Origin: Pedobacter sp. JY14-1
Lineage (GTDB): Bacteria > Bacteroidota > Bacteroidia > Sphingobacteriales > Sphingobacteriaceae
Reading direction: 5' to 3'
Length of the DNA stretch: 64,000 nucleotides
NCBI RefSeq assembly: GCF_029269825.1
Contig: NZ_JARJHU010000001.1
Span: 1,007,327 to 1,071,326, forward strand
Shown: piece after piece, positions 17,108-24,791 of the stretch
Layout: each line of letters opens with the position of its first letter
How positions within the stretch are numbered: position 1 is the first letter of the stretch
Notes under the pieces: generated by a model
What the model saw: only the letters and a program-made list of their open reading frames with translations
Database searches by the model: none
Told to the model about the DNA's origin: nothing
Made by a program: the position numbers and the translations under genes

Positions 17108-17431
17108 ATGACAGAACAAGAAAATATGGCTGCGGCCTTTATGGGAGGCAGGAATGCCCACATTTATACTAAAGAGATTGATATGGATCTTACCGACGTA
17201 GAGTTGTCGGAAATGATTTTTAAGGACACCGGTAAAGTTCCGCAGGAGGATTCGGTTTACCTGTTTCTGACGCACGGCAATGCGGATGGCCAGGTAGTGA
17301 TCCTAAAACCGAAATCGGATGGTGATGAAATGCTGATATTGGAGTGCCGGACGGTTCCGGAAATGCGTAAGCATATAGGTTCCGTAATGGGCCGGGAGCA
17401 GTTGCTGCGAGAGGTGTTTAAAGAAGAATAA
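17108..17431 (+). CDS. Small hypothetical protein, 107 aa
   Basis: This acidic, soluble protein of 107 residues starts at the ATG in GATATGACAGAAC. An earlier ATG at 17030 would add an unlikely hydrophobic stretch. No domain is recognised. The visible features are a strand-rich centre (SVYLFLTHGNADGQVVILKP) and a helical C-terminus. The next gene follows after 19 nt, so the two probably form an operon, perhaps expressed from the degenerate leader upstream. Confidence 0.55.
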   Translation: MTEQENMAAAFMGGRNAHIYTKEIDMDLTDVELSEMIFKDTGKVPQEDSVYLFLTHGNADGQVVILKPKSDGDEMLILECRTVPEMRKHIGSVMGREQLLREVFKEE

Positions 17432-17450
17432 GATAAAGGAAATATCAAAA

Positions 17451-17738
17451 ATGACAACATTAAATAAGCCACGAGTTATAAAGTCAATCAAGGCATTGAG
17501 CTTAACCAAAAAGCTAAGGCTTTGTGCGGAATTGAACGTCTATATCGCAGGTAATGCTGCCGGAAGCCTTGAAAAACTGGCTACGCAATGCGGGATTACT
17601 GTAGCGCTCGCCAGTGACCTAATGGCCTACATGCATGATGAACTAAAGTGCCCGATAGGTTACAGTGAAGAAAGGCAGACTTATTATTATACAAGGCCCG
17701 GCAGGTTATTCATTGGGTTTCAGCCGGAAGCTGAATGA
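17451..17738 (+). CDS. Small HTH-like hypothetical protein, 95 aa
   Basis: This basic protein of 95 residues has a helical centre (LEKLATQCGITVALASDLMA) with the rhythm of a helix-turn-helix, followed by a beta-hairpin-like tail (ERQTYYYTRPGRLFIGF), as in a winged helix. No named family is recognised. It lies 19 nt after the 107-residue gene and just upstream of leader copy L1. A DNA-binding role is a guess from the pattern. Confidence 0.55.
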   Translation: MTTLNKPRVIKSIKALSLTKKLRLCAELNVYIAGNAAGSLEKLATQCGITVALASDLMAYMHDELKCPIGYSEERQTYYYTRPGRLFIGFQPEAE

Positions 17739-17758
17739 TGATGATAGGAGAAACTAAC

Positions 17759-18017
17759 AAATATTTTCATCCGCAGTTGTGTACCACTTGAACATTTACC
17801 TACTTTAACATCGAGAGCGTCAATTTGATAGCGGGTCATCTGAGTCCACGGAGTGGAGGGGATGCCCGCTATTCTTATTAAGACATCTAAAATGATCTTC
17901 CCAACTACTACTTTATGCCTGCTCAGCAGTATTACGGTTGAAATGGTCTGAGCACTATAAAATTCACCTCTGCTGTCCGTCTATTTCAATCGTAAACAAA
18001 AACTAACGACAAACCAT
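17759..18017 (+). promoter_or_regulatory. Leader-RNA unit L1: promoter, terminator-like hairpin, conserved 5' region
   Basis: The promoter is TTG (17777-17779), a 21-nt spacer and TACTTTAA (17801-17808). About 20 nt after the likely start site, ATAGCGGGTCATC (17828-17840) pairs with GATGCCCGCTAT (17861-17872) around a loop with its own CCAC/GTGG stem, and TTCTTATT follows. The region then has ctactactttatgcctgctc and a final block ending GACAAACCAT before the ATG at 18018. The same order is seen in L3 and partly in L2 and L4. It could be an attenuator or a small RNA with read-through into the gene. Confidence 0.7.
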
Positions 18018-18437
18018 ATGACAGTTTCCGGGGCACTGATTGCGCTAATGCAGCGGTACAATTTGAATAAAAATGAGTTAGCGGAGGTACTCAAGGTAAG
18101 TTCCCATTCCATGCGAGCGATTTTTAAGGAGGAAAAGGAACTGAGCTTTCTGATGGGGCTTCGGTTGCTGAAGCATTTTGGGTTATCTGCCGATGAGTTT
18201 GCCGGGTTGCTCAGCGAGAAGGAGTTTGGCAGGGAAGAATTGAGCGTGATCCGTTATTGGGAGAAGTTAGAGCTGAGGCGGGCTTATGAAACGCCAGGGC
18301 AGCCGCTGACTGCACAAAGCATCAGGATGTTGCCAGGTAAATATTTACTGGCGGCATTAATGGAAAAGATCCAGGACAACGAGGATTTAAAAAGGATGAC
18401 GGAGCGGTTTGCAAGTGGAGAAGAAAATTTGGTCTAG
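18018..18437 (+). CDS. XRE-like small regulator downstream of leader L1
   Basis: This 139-residue protein has an N-terminal HTH-like region (LIALMQRYNLNKNELAEVLK, then SSHSMRAIFKEEKELS) and a C-terminal helical domain (SVIRYWEKLELRRAYETPGQ). The first part resembles lambda-repressor-type DNA binding. A truncated, decayed paralogue lies at 22300-22530 behind leader L2, which shows that leader and gene have been duplicated as a unit. Targets are unknown. Confidence 0.65.
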   Translation: MTVSGALIALMQRYNLNKNELAEVLKVSSHSMRAIFKEEKELSFLMGLRLLKHFGLSADEFAGLLSEKEFGREELSVIRYWEKLELRRAYETPGQPLTAQSIRMLPGKYLLAALMEKIQDNEDLKRMTERFASGEENLV

Positions 18438-18549
18438 GTAGGTGATGCTTTGATGGTGACTGGTGTATATTCGTAAACGAACTCGTGTTCATCGACAGAG
18501 ATTTTGCAAATCAATCCGTTCTTATTAACTTCCCCATAAAATCTAAATT

Positions 18550-18687
18550 ATGTTTAGCTCTCTTTGTATGATCTTTCTCGGCATCATGATGAAGTTCTCC
18601 ACTCCAGGAGATGGCTGGTATAAGGCTGCCAAGTATGCAAATTACTTCATTATTGGCGGTGTAATTTTACTGGTGCTGGATATGTAA
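18550..18687 (+). CDS. Small membrane protein, 45 aa, ending at the IS66 edge
   Basis: The frame encodes 45 residues with two hydrophobic stretches (MFSSLCMIFLGIMMKF and YFIIGGVILLVLDM). Its last codons (ATG TAA) include the first bases of the IS66 left inverted repeat (from 18684), so the original C-terminus may have been lost or changed. No family is recognised, and 18438-18549 upstream shows no clear promoter. Confidence 0.4.
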   Translation: MFSSLCMIFLGIMMKFSTPGDGWYKAAKYANYFIIGGVILLVLDM

Positions 18688-18763
18688 ACACTTAGCTAAG
18701 TGCAGGTGGGAAAGCTTTGGGCATATAAATACCTTTGGATTTCATTAAAAAACTGAAATCTGT

Positions 18764-19090
18764 ATGGAACAAATCAAGAGTAAAAGCGGTCGGAAGCACC
18801 GCAATGACAAGGAAGTATTTGAGGCTTTGGAAGAGTTTGGGGACTTAAGCATCACTGAGTTTTGTGAGCTGTTTGAGATCTCGGAGTCGACGTATCACAA
18901 CTGGCAGCAGAAATACAGGGTAATGAAGGAAACAATGGACGAGGGTGTGTTTATGCGCTACAAGGATGAAGCGTTGCTGACAGCTGGTGAGCCGTTACGA
19001 CTAGAGGTTTCGATGCCCGACGGGCGGACAATCCGGATGTATGGGGCAGTGGAAATTGAGTTGATCAAGTTATTAACCCAGGTAAGTTAA
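18764..19090 (+). CDS. tnpA: IS66-family accessory protein, TnpA-like
   Basis: This 108-residue protein has an HTH (ITEFCELFEISESTYHNWQQ) and a short C-terminal beta region, the usual make-up of the first IS66 ORF. It presumably binds the element's DNA. It ends 4 nt before tnpB and no frame damage is visible. Confidence 0.8.
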   Translation: MEQIKSKSGRKHRNDKEVFEALEEFGDLSITEFCELFEISESTYHNWQQKYRVMKETMDEGVFMRYKDEALLTAGEPLRLEVSMPDGRTIRMYGAVEIELIKLLTQVS

Positions 19091-19094
19091 AGGT

Positions 19095-19481
19095 ATGTAT
19101 GACGTATTGGAAGGGCGGCGTTACTTCGTGTACCCGTTCACGGTAAATATGGTAAAAGGGATTGACGGCTTATGTGCGCTGGTGCGCCGGGACCTGAAGC
19201 AGAACCCCAGAAATGGGGACGCTTTTGTGTTTTTTAACAAGATAAGGAACTATATGAAAGTACTTTTTTGGGACGATAACGGGTATGGCCTTTACGTAAA
19301 GCGGATCGACTTCGGGCGTTTCCAGGTGCCGGCCGGGCGCAGTGACGACCTGGGATATTACATCAGCCGGCTGCAATTGCTGCAATTGCTCCGGGGATTG
19401 CGGATGGAGGATGTATTTGTCCAAAAAAGGGCTGAAAATCCGAACATTATATGGGGTAAAAATGCCCCTGCAGTGCATTAG
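19095..19481 (+). CDS. tnpB: IS66-family accessory protein TnpB
   Basis: This 128-residue protein contains the TnpB pattern (GIDGLCALVRRDLKQNP, then DAFVFFNKIRNYMKVLFWDD and GYGLYVKRIDFGRF). TnpB is required for transposition of IS66 elements, though its biochemical role is unclear. The frame is intact. Confidence 0.9.
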   Translation: MYDVLEGRRYFVYPFTVNMVKGIDGLCALVRRDLKQNPRNGDAFVFFNKIRNYMKVLFWDDNGYGLYVKRIDFGRFQVPAGRSDDLGYYISRLQLLQLLRGLRMEDVFVQKRAENPNIIWGKNAPAVH

Positions 19482-19511
19482 AATGCGTATTTTTAAAGTG
19501 TAAACAAGCGA

Positions 19512-21143
19512 GTGGAAACAGTAGAAAGACCAAGTTATGAGGCCTTCATGGCGAGTCCGGAAATAGGTTACCAAACCTATCTTCGGTCATTGGAAATACT
19601 TGAGAGAATGGAGCGGATGGAGCAATCCATTAGTGAGCAGCAAACCGCCGCATCGCTAGTTGAGGAGCTTGCAGCAGAGCGCGAGCGCAGCTCCCGTCTG
19701 CAGTTCCGTGTCTTGCAACTGGAGCGGATGATCTTCGGCAAGCGCAGCGAGAAGCTTGGTGCCCCAGGGGTACAGCAACTGAGCCTGGACATCCAGGCCG
19801 AAGAAATTGCCAGCTGCCAGATTACCGACGTTAAGGCCATCGCTTACAATAAGGTTAGTAAAGTGACCACCCCCAAGGCTCATCCCGGCCGCAACGCCTT
19901 CCCTGCGCACCTGCGCAGGGAGGACGTTGTGCTGATGCCGTATGACTATGAACAGGGTGATGTGTATATGGGTGAGGAAGTCACCGAAACCCTGGAATAT
20001 ACCTCCGGAGAGATCTGGGTAAAGCGTACCGTGCGGCGTAAATATGTAAAGCACCATGAAAATGGTGATAGCACGATAAAGATTGCCGATCTTCCGGTAC
20101 AAACCCTGGCCGGCGCGACCTTGCTCAGTCACCTGGTGACCTCCAAATACATCGACTCCTTACCGATCCACCGTCAGCTGGAGATCTTCAAGCGATCCGG
20201 GATCACGCTGTCCTCGGCCACCGTATCAGGCTGGATGACCAAGGTTTGCACACTGCTTGAGCCGCTTTATGAGCTGCTTAAGCAGGAAGTATTAAAGGCC
20301 GAATACCTGAATGTGGATGAAACCACGATGAAAGTGATCGATAAGAAGGCCAAACTGGGCAAGACCCACTGCGGCTGGTTCTGGGTATACCTGCATCACT
20401 GGGGCAAACTGGTGTTCTTCGATTACAAGGCAACCCGGTCTGGGGAAGTGCCTGCAAGTATGTTAAAGGATTACCGGGGCTATATCCAGGCGGATGGGTA
20501 TACGGTGTATGAAAATGTATCTAAACAGAACGGCAACACGCTGCTGTGCTGCATGGCACACGTGCGCCGCAAGTTCCATGAGTTGCTGGAACAGAAAGGA
20601 GATGTACGTGTGAGGCCGGCCTTAGCGCTGATCGGCGAGTTATATGCGATAGAAGCGGACTGCCGTGAGCGTCAGATGGACCATGCCCAGATCAAGGCGG
20701 AGCGTCAGCAGCGGTCAGTTCCGGTGCTGAATGAGCTGGAAGGATGGCTACGGCGTCAGAAAGCGGAGCCGGACAACGACAAGCCATTGCTGGCCGCGTT
20801 GAACTATGCATTGAACCGTTGGGACAAGCTGACCGTATATGTACAGGACGGCAGGCTGCAGATCGACAACAACGCGGTGGAGCGCGCCATCAGAACGGTT
20901 GCCGTAGGTCGCAAGAACTACATGTTCTCAGGCTCTCATGAAGGTGCCCAGCGTAGCGCGATGCTCTACAGCCTGACCGCGACTTGTAAACTCAATGGCC
21001 TGAACCCGATGGTCTGGCTCACAGACGTGCTGGAACGGTTGCCTTACCTGCCCAAACAGGACAGCTATCTGGAGATGCTGTTGCCCCACAACTGGCAACC
21101 TAAGCCAGCTCCAACATCCAACGAGCAGGTTCAGGAACACTAA
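19512..21143 (+). CDS. tnpC: IS66-family transposase TnpC (DDE)
   Basis: This 543-residue transposase has a GTG start. It has an N-terminal coiled-coil/leucine-rich stretch with FGKRSEKL, a zinc-binding-like region, then the DDE catalytic core: Asp in LNVDETTMKV, Asp in YIQADGYTVYEN and Glu in NNAVERAIRTVAVGRKN. The C-terminal IS66 tail is present (NPMVWLTDVLERLPY). No stop or frameshift interrupts it, so the element could still be active. Confidence 0.93.
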   Translation: METVERPSYEAFMASPEIGYQTYLRSLEILERMERMEQSISEQQTAASLVEELAAERERSSRLQFRVLQLERMIFGKRSEKLGAPGVQQLSLDIQAEEIASCQITDVKAIAYNKVSKVTTPKAHPGRNAFPAHLRREDVVLMPYDYEQGDVYMGEEVTETLEYTSGEIWVKRTVRRKYVKHHENGDSTIKIADLPVQTLAGATLLSHLVTSKYIDSLPIHRQLEIFKRSGITLSSATVSGWMTKVCTLLEPLYELLKQEVLKAEYLNVDETTMKVIDKKAKLGKTHCGWFWVYLHHWGKLVFFDYKATRSGEVPASMLKDYRGYIQADGYTVYENVSKQNGNTLLCCMAHVRRKFHELLEQKGDVRVRPALALIGELYAIEADCRERQMDHAQIKAERQQRSVPVLNELEGWLRRQKAEPDNDKPLLAALNYALNRWDKLTVYVQDGRLQIDNNAVERAIRTVAVGRKNYMFSGSHEGAQRSAMLYSLTATCKLNGLNPMVWLTDVLERLPYLPKQDSYLEMLLPHNWQPKPAPTSNEQVQEH

Positions 21144-21200
21144 AAGCCACCTTAATCAAAAATAATGAACGAATCAATATGTACTTACCTAAGTGCTTAC

Positions 21201-21262
21201 ATAACATTCACCCTTGCTGTCCGTCTACTTCAATCGTTACCAACTAACTAACGACAAACCGT
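21201..21262 (+). repeat. Tail fragment of a leader-RNA unit (L4) abutting IS66
   Basis: From ATAACATTCACCC to GACAAACCGTAT it matches the last 62 nt of leader L3 (24991-25052) almost base for base. It begins exactly at the IS66 end. The promoter and hairpin part is absent, and the position of the gene's ATG reads GTATTATC, so the gene is gone. The rest of the gap to 21403 holds no supportable gene. Confidence 0.75.
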
Positions 21263-21403
21263 ATTATCGGATGTATTACAAATATTTCCATTACTTCGAT
21301 TAATACAGATATGCAAACACATAGTTTGAACTGCAAGCAGGGGCTGGTTTTGGCGAAGAAGGGTTAATGAATGTGGTGAATATTGCCGGTACCTGGAGTT
21401 AGT

Positions 21404-21691
21404 TTAAATTATAGAGTCCTGACGGTTGTCCCAGAAAAAAAGCAATTCTATGGATTCTTCTTTTACTCTGTAAAAAAGCGATGTTTGTTTTGAAATAAGA
21501 CCAATTCGTACCGCTTCATCAAACGGTGCGGCCTTATACATGTACGGAAGTTCTGATATTAGTTGAATGATCTTATCAGCCTTATTCAGAAAACTTTCAG
21601 CAGATCGGTTTCCAAAATTCTCTTTGATAAAGTGGTGGACGGATGTTAGTGTTTCCTCCGATTCGGGAGTCACAACGATCTGATAGGCCAT
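21404..21691 (-). CDS. ParE/RelE-family toxin
   Basis: This 95-residue protein of the ParE/RelE toxin superfamily starts MAYQIVVTPESEETL, the N-terminal beta-alpha unit with HHFIKENFGNRSA, and ends in the strand LLFFWDNRQD. ParE toxins poison gyrase and RelE toxins cut mRNA; the sequence does not decide which. It overlaps the upstream antitoxin by 1 nt (TAATG), giving translational coupling. Confidence 0.82.
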   Translation of the reverse strand: MAYQIVVTPESEETLTSVHHFIKENFGNRSAESFLNKADKIIQLISELPYMYKAAPFDEAVRIGLISKQTSLFYRVKEESIELLFFWDNRQDSII

Positions 21692-21894
21692 TAACCCTTG
21701 AGCATATTGCGAATACCTGTATAAGGTTTTAATTGTCCGCTGTCTGCCTGTTTTATAGACTTTTGTACGCCTTTTATCACATATTCAGGATATACCTCAC
21801 TTTTTTGTTCAAAAGCAACTTTCATCGCCTTCATAACAGCTTTTAAAGCTGTCATCTGTTCTTTATTTTCCGGGTAAACAATCAGTGCATCCAT
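21691..21894 (-). CDS. Antitoxin of the ParE/RelE-type pair
   Basis: This 67-residue protein starts MDALIVYPENKEQMTALKAV, typical of short antitoxins paired with RelE/ParE toxins in Bacteroidota. The C-terminus (SIKQADSGQLKPYTGIRNML) resembles the toxin-wrapping segment. It is the first gene of the pair, as expected. It would neutralise the toxin and repress the operon. Confidence 0.78.
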   Translation of the reverse strand: MDALIVYPENKEQMTALKAVMKAMKVAFEQKSEVYPEYVIKGVQKSIKQADSGQLKPYTGIRNMLKG

Positions 21895-21944
21895 AATTAT
21901 ATCTGCTTATTGCAAATATGGTGAATAATAATAATGAATACAAC

Positions 21945-22050
21945 AGCTGCCAGCAAGCGGCCTTTGGCCAAGCTATGACCAATTGATTGCTGCGGTAAAA
22001 AAGTTACCCGCTGCCAAGATCAAACAATTGAGCCTCGTTGAATGAAAGTT
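21945..22050 (+). pseudogene. Possible coding remnant between the antitoxin and leader L2
   Basis: One frame reads a coherent helical end (SYDQLIAAVKKLPAAKIKQL) followed by a stop, but no start codon or upstream body remains. It may be the 3' end of a lost accessory gene. The rest of 21895-22110 shows nothing recognisable. Confidence 0.25.
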
Positions 22051-22111
22051 TCATTCACACTTTAACGCATAGAGAACGAAATAATTTGTCAAAAAAAATT
22101 TCCCTCCCCCA

Positions 22112-22300
22112 TTTTGTACCACCTGCTCATTTACCTACTTTAGTAGTGAGAGCGTTAATTTGATAGCAGGTCATGTGAATCCACGGAGTGGTGCAGATGC
22201 CCGCTATTTTTTTTAAAGACGCCTGAGAAATCCCCCAGACTACTACTTTATACCCGCTCGGCAGTATTAATGTTGAAATGGATGGAACAGCTATAACATC
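22112..22300 (+). promoter_or_regulatory. Leader-RNA unit L2, decayed
   Basis: The promoter is TTG (22114-22116), a 19-nt spacer and TACTTTAG (22136-22143). The hairpin ATAGCAGG...GATGCCCGCTAT (22163-22207) has one extra mismatch and is followed by an eight-T run. The downstream block with CCCGCTCGGCAG is present, but the final conserved block is cut short at CTATAACAT, where it joins the body of a truncated gene. Confidence 0.65.
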
Positions 22301-22530
22301 GACAAAGGTAGGTTCCCGTTGCTGAAGCATTTTGGGTTATCTGCCGATGAGTTTGCCGGGTTGCTCAGCGAGAAGGAGCTTGGCAAGGAAGAATTGAGTG
22401 TGATCCGTTATTGGGAAAAGTTAGAGCTGAGGCGGGCTTATGAAACGCCAAGGCAGTCTCTGACTGCAAAAAACATCAGGATGTTGCCAGGTAAATATTT
22501 ACTGGCGGCATTAACGGAAAAGATCTAGGA
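22300..22530 (+). pseudogene. Truncated paralogue of the 18018 regulator
   Basis: From about 22318 the DNA matches 18168-18375 of the intact gene (LLKHFGLSADEFAGLLSEKE, VIRYWEKLELRRAYETP) with few changes. The 5' half with the HTH is missing, with a deletion scar around AAGGTAGGTTCCCGTTGCTG. An internal CAG of the parent has become TAG, cutting off the C-terminus. The only start available is a TTG in the middle of the domain. Not expected to be functional. Confidence 0.75.
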
Positions 22531-22594
22531 TAAGGAGGCAAGATGAACAGCAACCCGATGAGTTAGGCAGCCGCCTGGTTAATAAGCGGCGATT

Positions 22595-23170
22595 TTAAGA
22601 CGCGTACTCAGAATGATTATCTATGTCTTCCGAGCTTAGGTGTCTAGAGAACCAATCTAAATTCTTCGTAATAATGTAATTGTTATTGTGGATATCCTTG
22701 TAATAAACTGTTAGGACTATTTGAGATAAATCTACTTGATAGCCAATCTTTTGATCATCATCAAAAAAGCCCATGGCAGGTGCAGGGAAATTTTTTTCGA
22801 AGACATCAAGTGAATCGTTCGGAGACAGTGTTTTCAAGTTGCTCTCAGATATATTTACATGCATATAGGATTTTGGATGTGCCGCTAAACAGTCTTCAAT
22901 AGAGTTATAACTAACATCACCTTTTGTAAAGATCAATTTATAAACCTGCATTGGCCCAAGACCTTTATTGACTACTTTGACATACATGTGATTAAGTTTG
23001 TCTTTTACGTCAATCTGCCCAACCGGTCTAAGCGAGTTTTCATTGTGCTTGCGCTGAATTTCTAGCTGGATAAATGTTGCAATTAATGCTACTATGGAAA
23101 CAAGTAAGGCTAGAAAAGCTACCATGTGATCTACTAAATTATTAAGTACCTCAATGACCAGTTCACGCAT
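22595..23170 (-). CDS. Single-span membrane protein of the RiPP-like operon
   Basis: This 191-residue protein has one N-terminal membrane span (~17-38, FLALLVSIVALIATFIQLEI) followed by RKHNENSLRP and a soluble beta-rich domain with VVNKGLGPMQVYKL. The span-RKHN-RP-NxGLGP order is common in uncharacterised bacterial membrane proteins; no function is known. Its ATG overlaps the stop of the radical SAM gene by 8 nt, so it is co-translated. It could serve self-protection, anchoring or export of the peptide product, but nothing in the sequence decides this. Confidence 0.7.
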   Translation of the reverse strand: MRELVIEVLNNLVDHMVAFLALLVSIVALIATFIQLEIQRKHNENSLRPVGQIDVKDKLNHMYVKVVNKGLGPMQVYKLIFTKGDVSYNSIEDCLAAHPKSYMHVNISESNLKTLSPNDSLDVFEKNFPAPAMGFFDDDQKIGYQVDLSQIVLTVYYKDIHNNNYIITKNLDWFSRHLSSEDIDNHSEYAS

Positions 23171-24491
23171 TTTTATATTGTGTCAGTATATAATATCGTT
23201 CTTTAGCTTTCAGTCTAAGGAGTTTGGGAATGAACTGATGATATATGCCGCAATTCGGGTCCTTACCATTCTCCCGGTACATTGGACATCCACTTGTACA
23301 CATGTGTCGAAAATGGCAGGTCATACAATCCTCAGACTTATACCCCTCATTATAAGCGCCAATTTTAATTAGGTCCATTAAATCCAAATCTGTTGCAAAA
23401 ATATCACCAGTTTTTCCAAGGCCGGTACCGAACTGTACATGACAATAATGAACATCGCCGTTGACGTATATTGCTGCGCCCGACTCTCCTGATGAGCAGG
23501 TTTGCGTACCCAGCTCTGAAATTTTCAAATCGTTTAAGCGGAAATATTTGCTTGCAGGCCAGCCTTTTTCAACCGCAGCTTCCATGACGCTATATACTTG
23601 ATCGAAATACTTCGCAAGCAAGTTGCGGTCGATAAATTGCCCCCGGACGACTGAGTATCTGAAATGAATTTTCTTTTCGATCAGGTAATTTGTCAAAGGT
23701 AATAAGCCAGCCATATTATGCTGGGTGATAACCGATGACACAGATACTTTTATTTTTTCTTTGACTAGCCAGCGGATATTCCTGTCTACTTGATTGAAAG
23801 AGCTCTTGCCGTTTTTGAACTGCCTTGTATTGTCGTGGAAACTTCCATAGCCATCCAAGGAGACTCCGAATTGAATATCATTCGCTCTTGCAAAGCTCAC
23901 AATTTCTTGATTAAGTATGGTCAAGTTGGTGAGGAAAGAGAATTTCAACTCACAGTTACGGGATTCAAAAGCCTTAGTCGCTTGTAGTATGAAATCATTC
24001 CATATCTTATACTGAGTAAGAGGCTCACCACCGGCAAGTTTCAAATGAATCCTTTCTAATTTATGATTTGCCTGGGTGACCAGCAATCGATTAATAAGTT
24101 GTTTTCGTACCTGATCAGACATTCCACCAGTCGTCTGAAGGGTTGAGATATAACAATAGTTACAGCCAAGATTGCATTTGTTTGTAGTGTGTATCCACAG
24201 CGTCAGAGATTTTGGCGAGATGTGTTCATTTTCCAGGTTCTTCGGGACTCCGAAATGTATGATATTTCTATCTGCAAGTGAATTTGCAAATTGTGTAACG
24301 ACAAAAGGATCTAAGTGAAGCTTGCTGGCAATCTCATCCAAGGTGGTCTTACCATCAATAAGGTTCAGTATAGCCAACTGTGGTTTATTCAATAGTCTCA
24401 ATGAATCTGCAAGCCATGTATTACTTGCATAGCCAAACTTTTCATTGATCTCGTCGATCAACAGGTGATCATACTTATGTGCGATAATCAT
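23163..24491 (-). CDS. Radical SAM/SPASM peptide-modifying enzyme with PqqD/RRE-like N-terminus
   Basis: In this 442-residue protein, residues ~35-85 look like a PqqD-type winged helix (QLAILNLIDGKTTLDEIASK), which in RiPP enzymes binds the leader peptide. The radical SAM core has the cluster motif C106xxxC110xxC113 and a GGEP motif (154-157). The SPASM region has C332, C350, then C389xxC392x5C398x3C402 and C414, the full set for two auxiliary Fe-S clusters. Such enzymes form thioether, C-C or epimer changes on precursor peptides. The start overlaps the peptide gene by 4 nt. Confidence 0.9.
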   Translation of the reverse strand: MIIAHKYDHLLIDEINEKFGYASNTWLADSLRLLNKPQLAILNLIDGKTTLDEIASKLHLDPFVVTQFANSLADRNIIHFGVPKNLENEHISPKSLTLWIHTTNKCNLGCNYCYISTLQTTGGMSDQVRKQLINRLLVTQANHKLERIHLKLAGGEPLTQYKIWNDFILQATKAFESRNCELKFSFLTNLTILNQEIVSFARANDIQFGVSLDGYGSFHDNTRQFKNGKSSFNQVDRNIRWLVKEKIKVSVSSVITQHNMAGLLPLTNYLIEKKIHFRYSVVRGQFIDRNLLAKYFDQVYSVMEAAVEKGWPASKYFRLNDLKISELGTQTCSSGESGAAIYVNGDVHYCHVQFGTGLGKTGDIFATDLDLMDLIKIGAYNEGYKSEDCMTCHFRHMCTSGCPMYRENGKDPNCGIYHQFIPKLLRLKAKERYYILTQYKNA

Positions 24492-24616
24492 CGGTTACAA
24501 TCGCCCGTGCAATCACAGTTAGTGGAGGAATTTGAAGCTTCAGCAGCAACTATGCCGATTTGCTGTAGCAAATACTCATCGTCAAATAATACATCGTTAG
24601 AAAGCGTTTCTTCCAT
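24488..24616 (-). CDS. Candidate RiPP precursor peptide, 42 aa
   Basis: The 42-residue frame starts MEETLSNDVLFDDEYLLQQI, an acidic leader, and ends STNCDCTGDCNR, with three Cys in the last nine residues (34, 36, 40). Its TGA overlaps the ATG of the radical SAM gene (ATGA), and a promoter lies just upstream. Size, acidic leader, Cys-rich end and coupling to a SPASM enzyme are as expected of a precursor. No Gly-Gly cleavage site is seen, and no protease or exporter gene lies nearby. It matches no precursor family I can name. Confidence 0.75.
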   Translation of the reverse strand: MEETLSNDVLFDDEYLLQQIGIVAAEASNSSTNCDCTGDCNR

Positions 24617-24632
24617 AGCGTTCAATTTTAAT

Positions 24633-24663
24633 CTAAAATAATCGAAAGAATTTGCAAAATCAA
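24633..24663 (-). promoter_or_regulatory. Promoter of the RiPP-like operon
   Basis: On the minus strand, TTG (24661-24663), a 20-nt spacer and TATTTTAG (24633-24640) fit the Bacteroidota TTTG / TAnnTTTG pattern. The transcript would start about 10-15 nt before the precursor ATG at 24616. Confidence 0.5.
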
Positions 24664-24791
24664 GTGATATTTAGGACTTTAAAAAGGTCATCTACAAGAA
24701 ATCCTCAATCATGTTTGCAAAGTTGCCGAGGTATCATAGCAGATCACGTAATACCTCTACGTTTTTTTTCAAATCGGGAAATTAGTATTAA

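Larger units (their letters stand above)
18684..21200 (+). mobile_element. IS66-family insertion sequence, apparently complete
   Basis: The element has three ORFs in the IS66 order (TnpA-like, TnpB, TnpC) and related inverted ends: left GTAAACACTTAGCTAAGTGC, right (reversed) GTAAGCACTTAGGTAAGTAC, with few mismatches. The 8 bp outside each end differ (CTGGATAT left, ATAACATT right), so the expected 8-bp target duplication is missing. The right flank starts directly in the tail of a leader-RNA unit. This suggests recombination or an adjacent deletion after insertion. Confidence 0.88.

Noticed and set aside
22112..22300. Leader units as a known riboswitch
   Set aside because: No aptamer consensus I know is present; the short, promoter-proximal terminator fits an sRNA or attenuator better.
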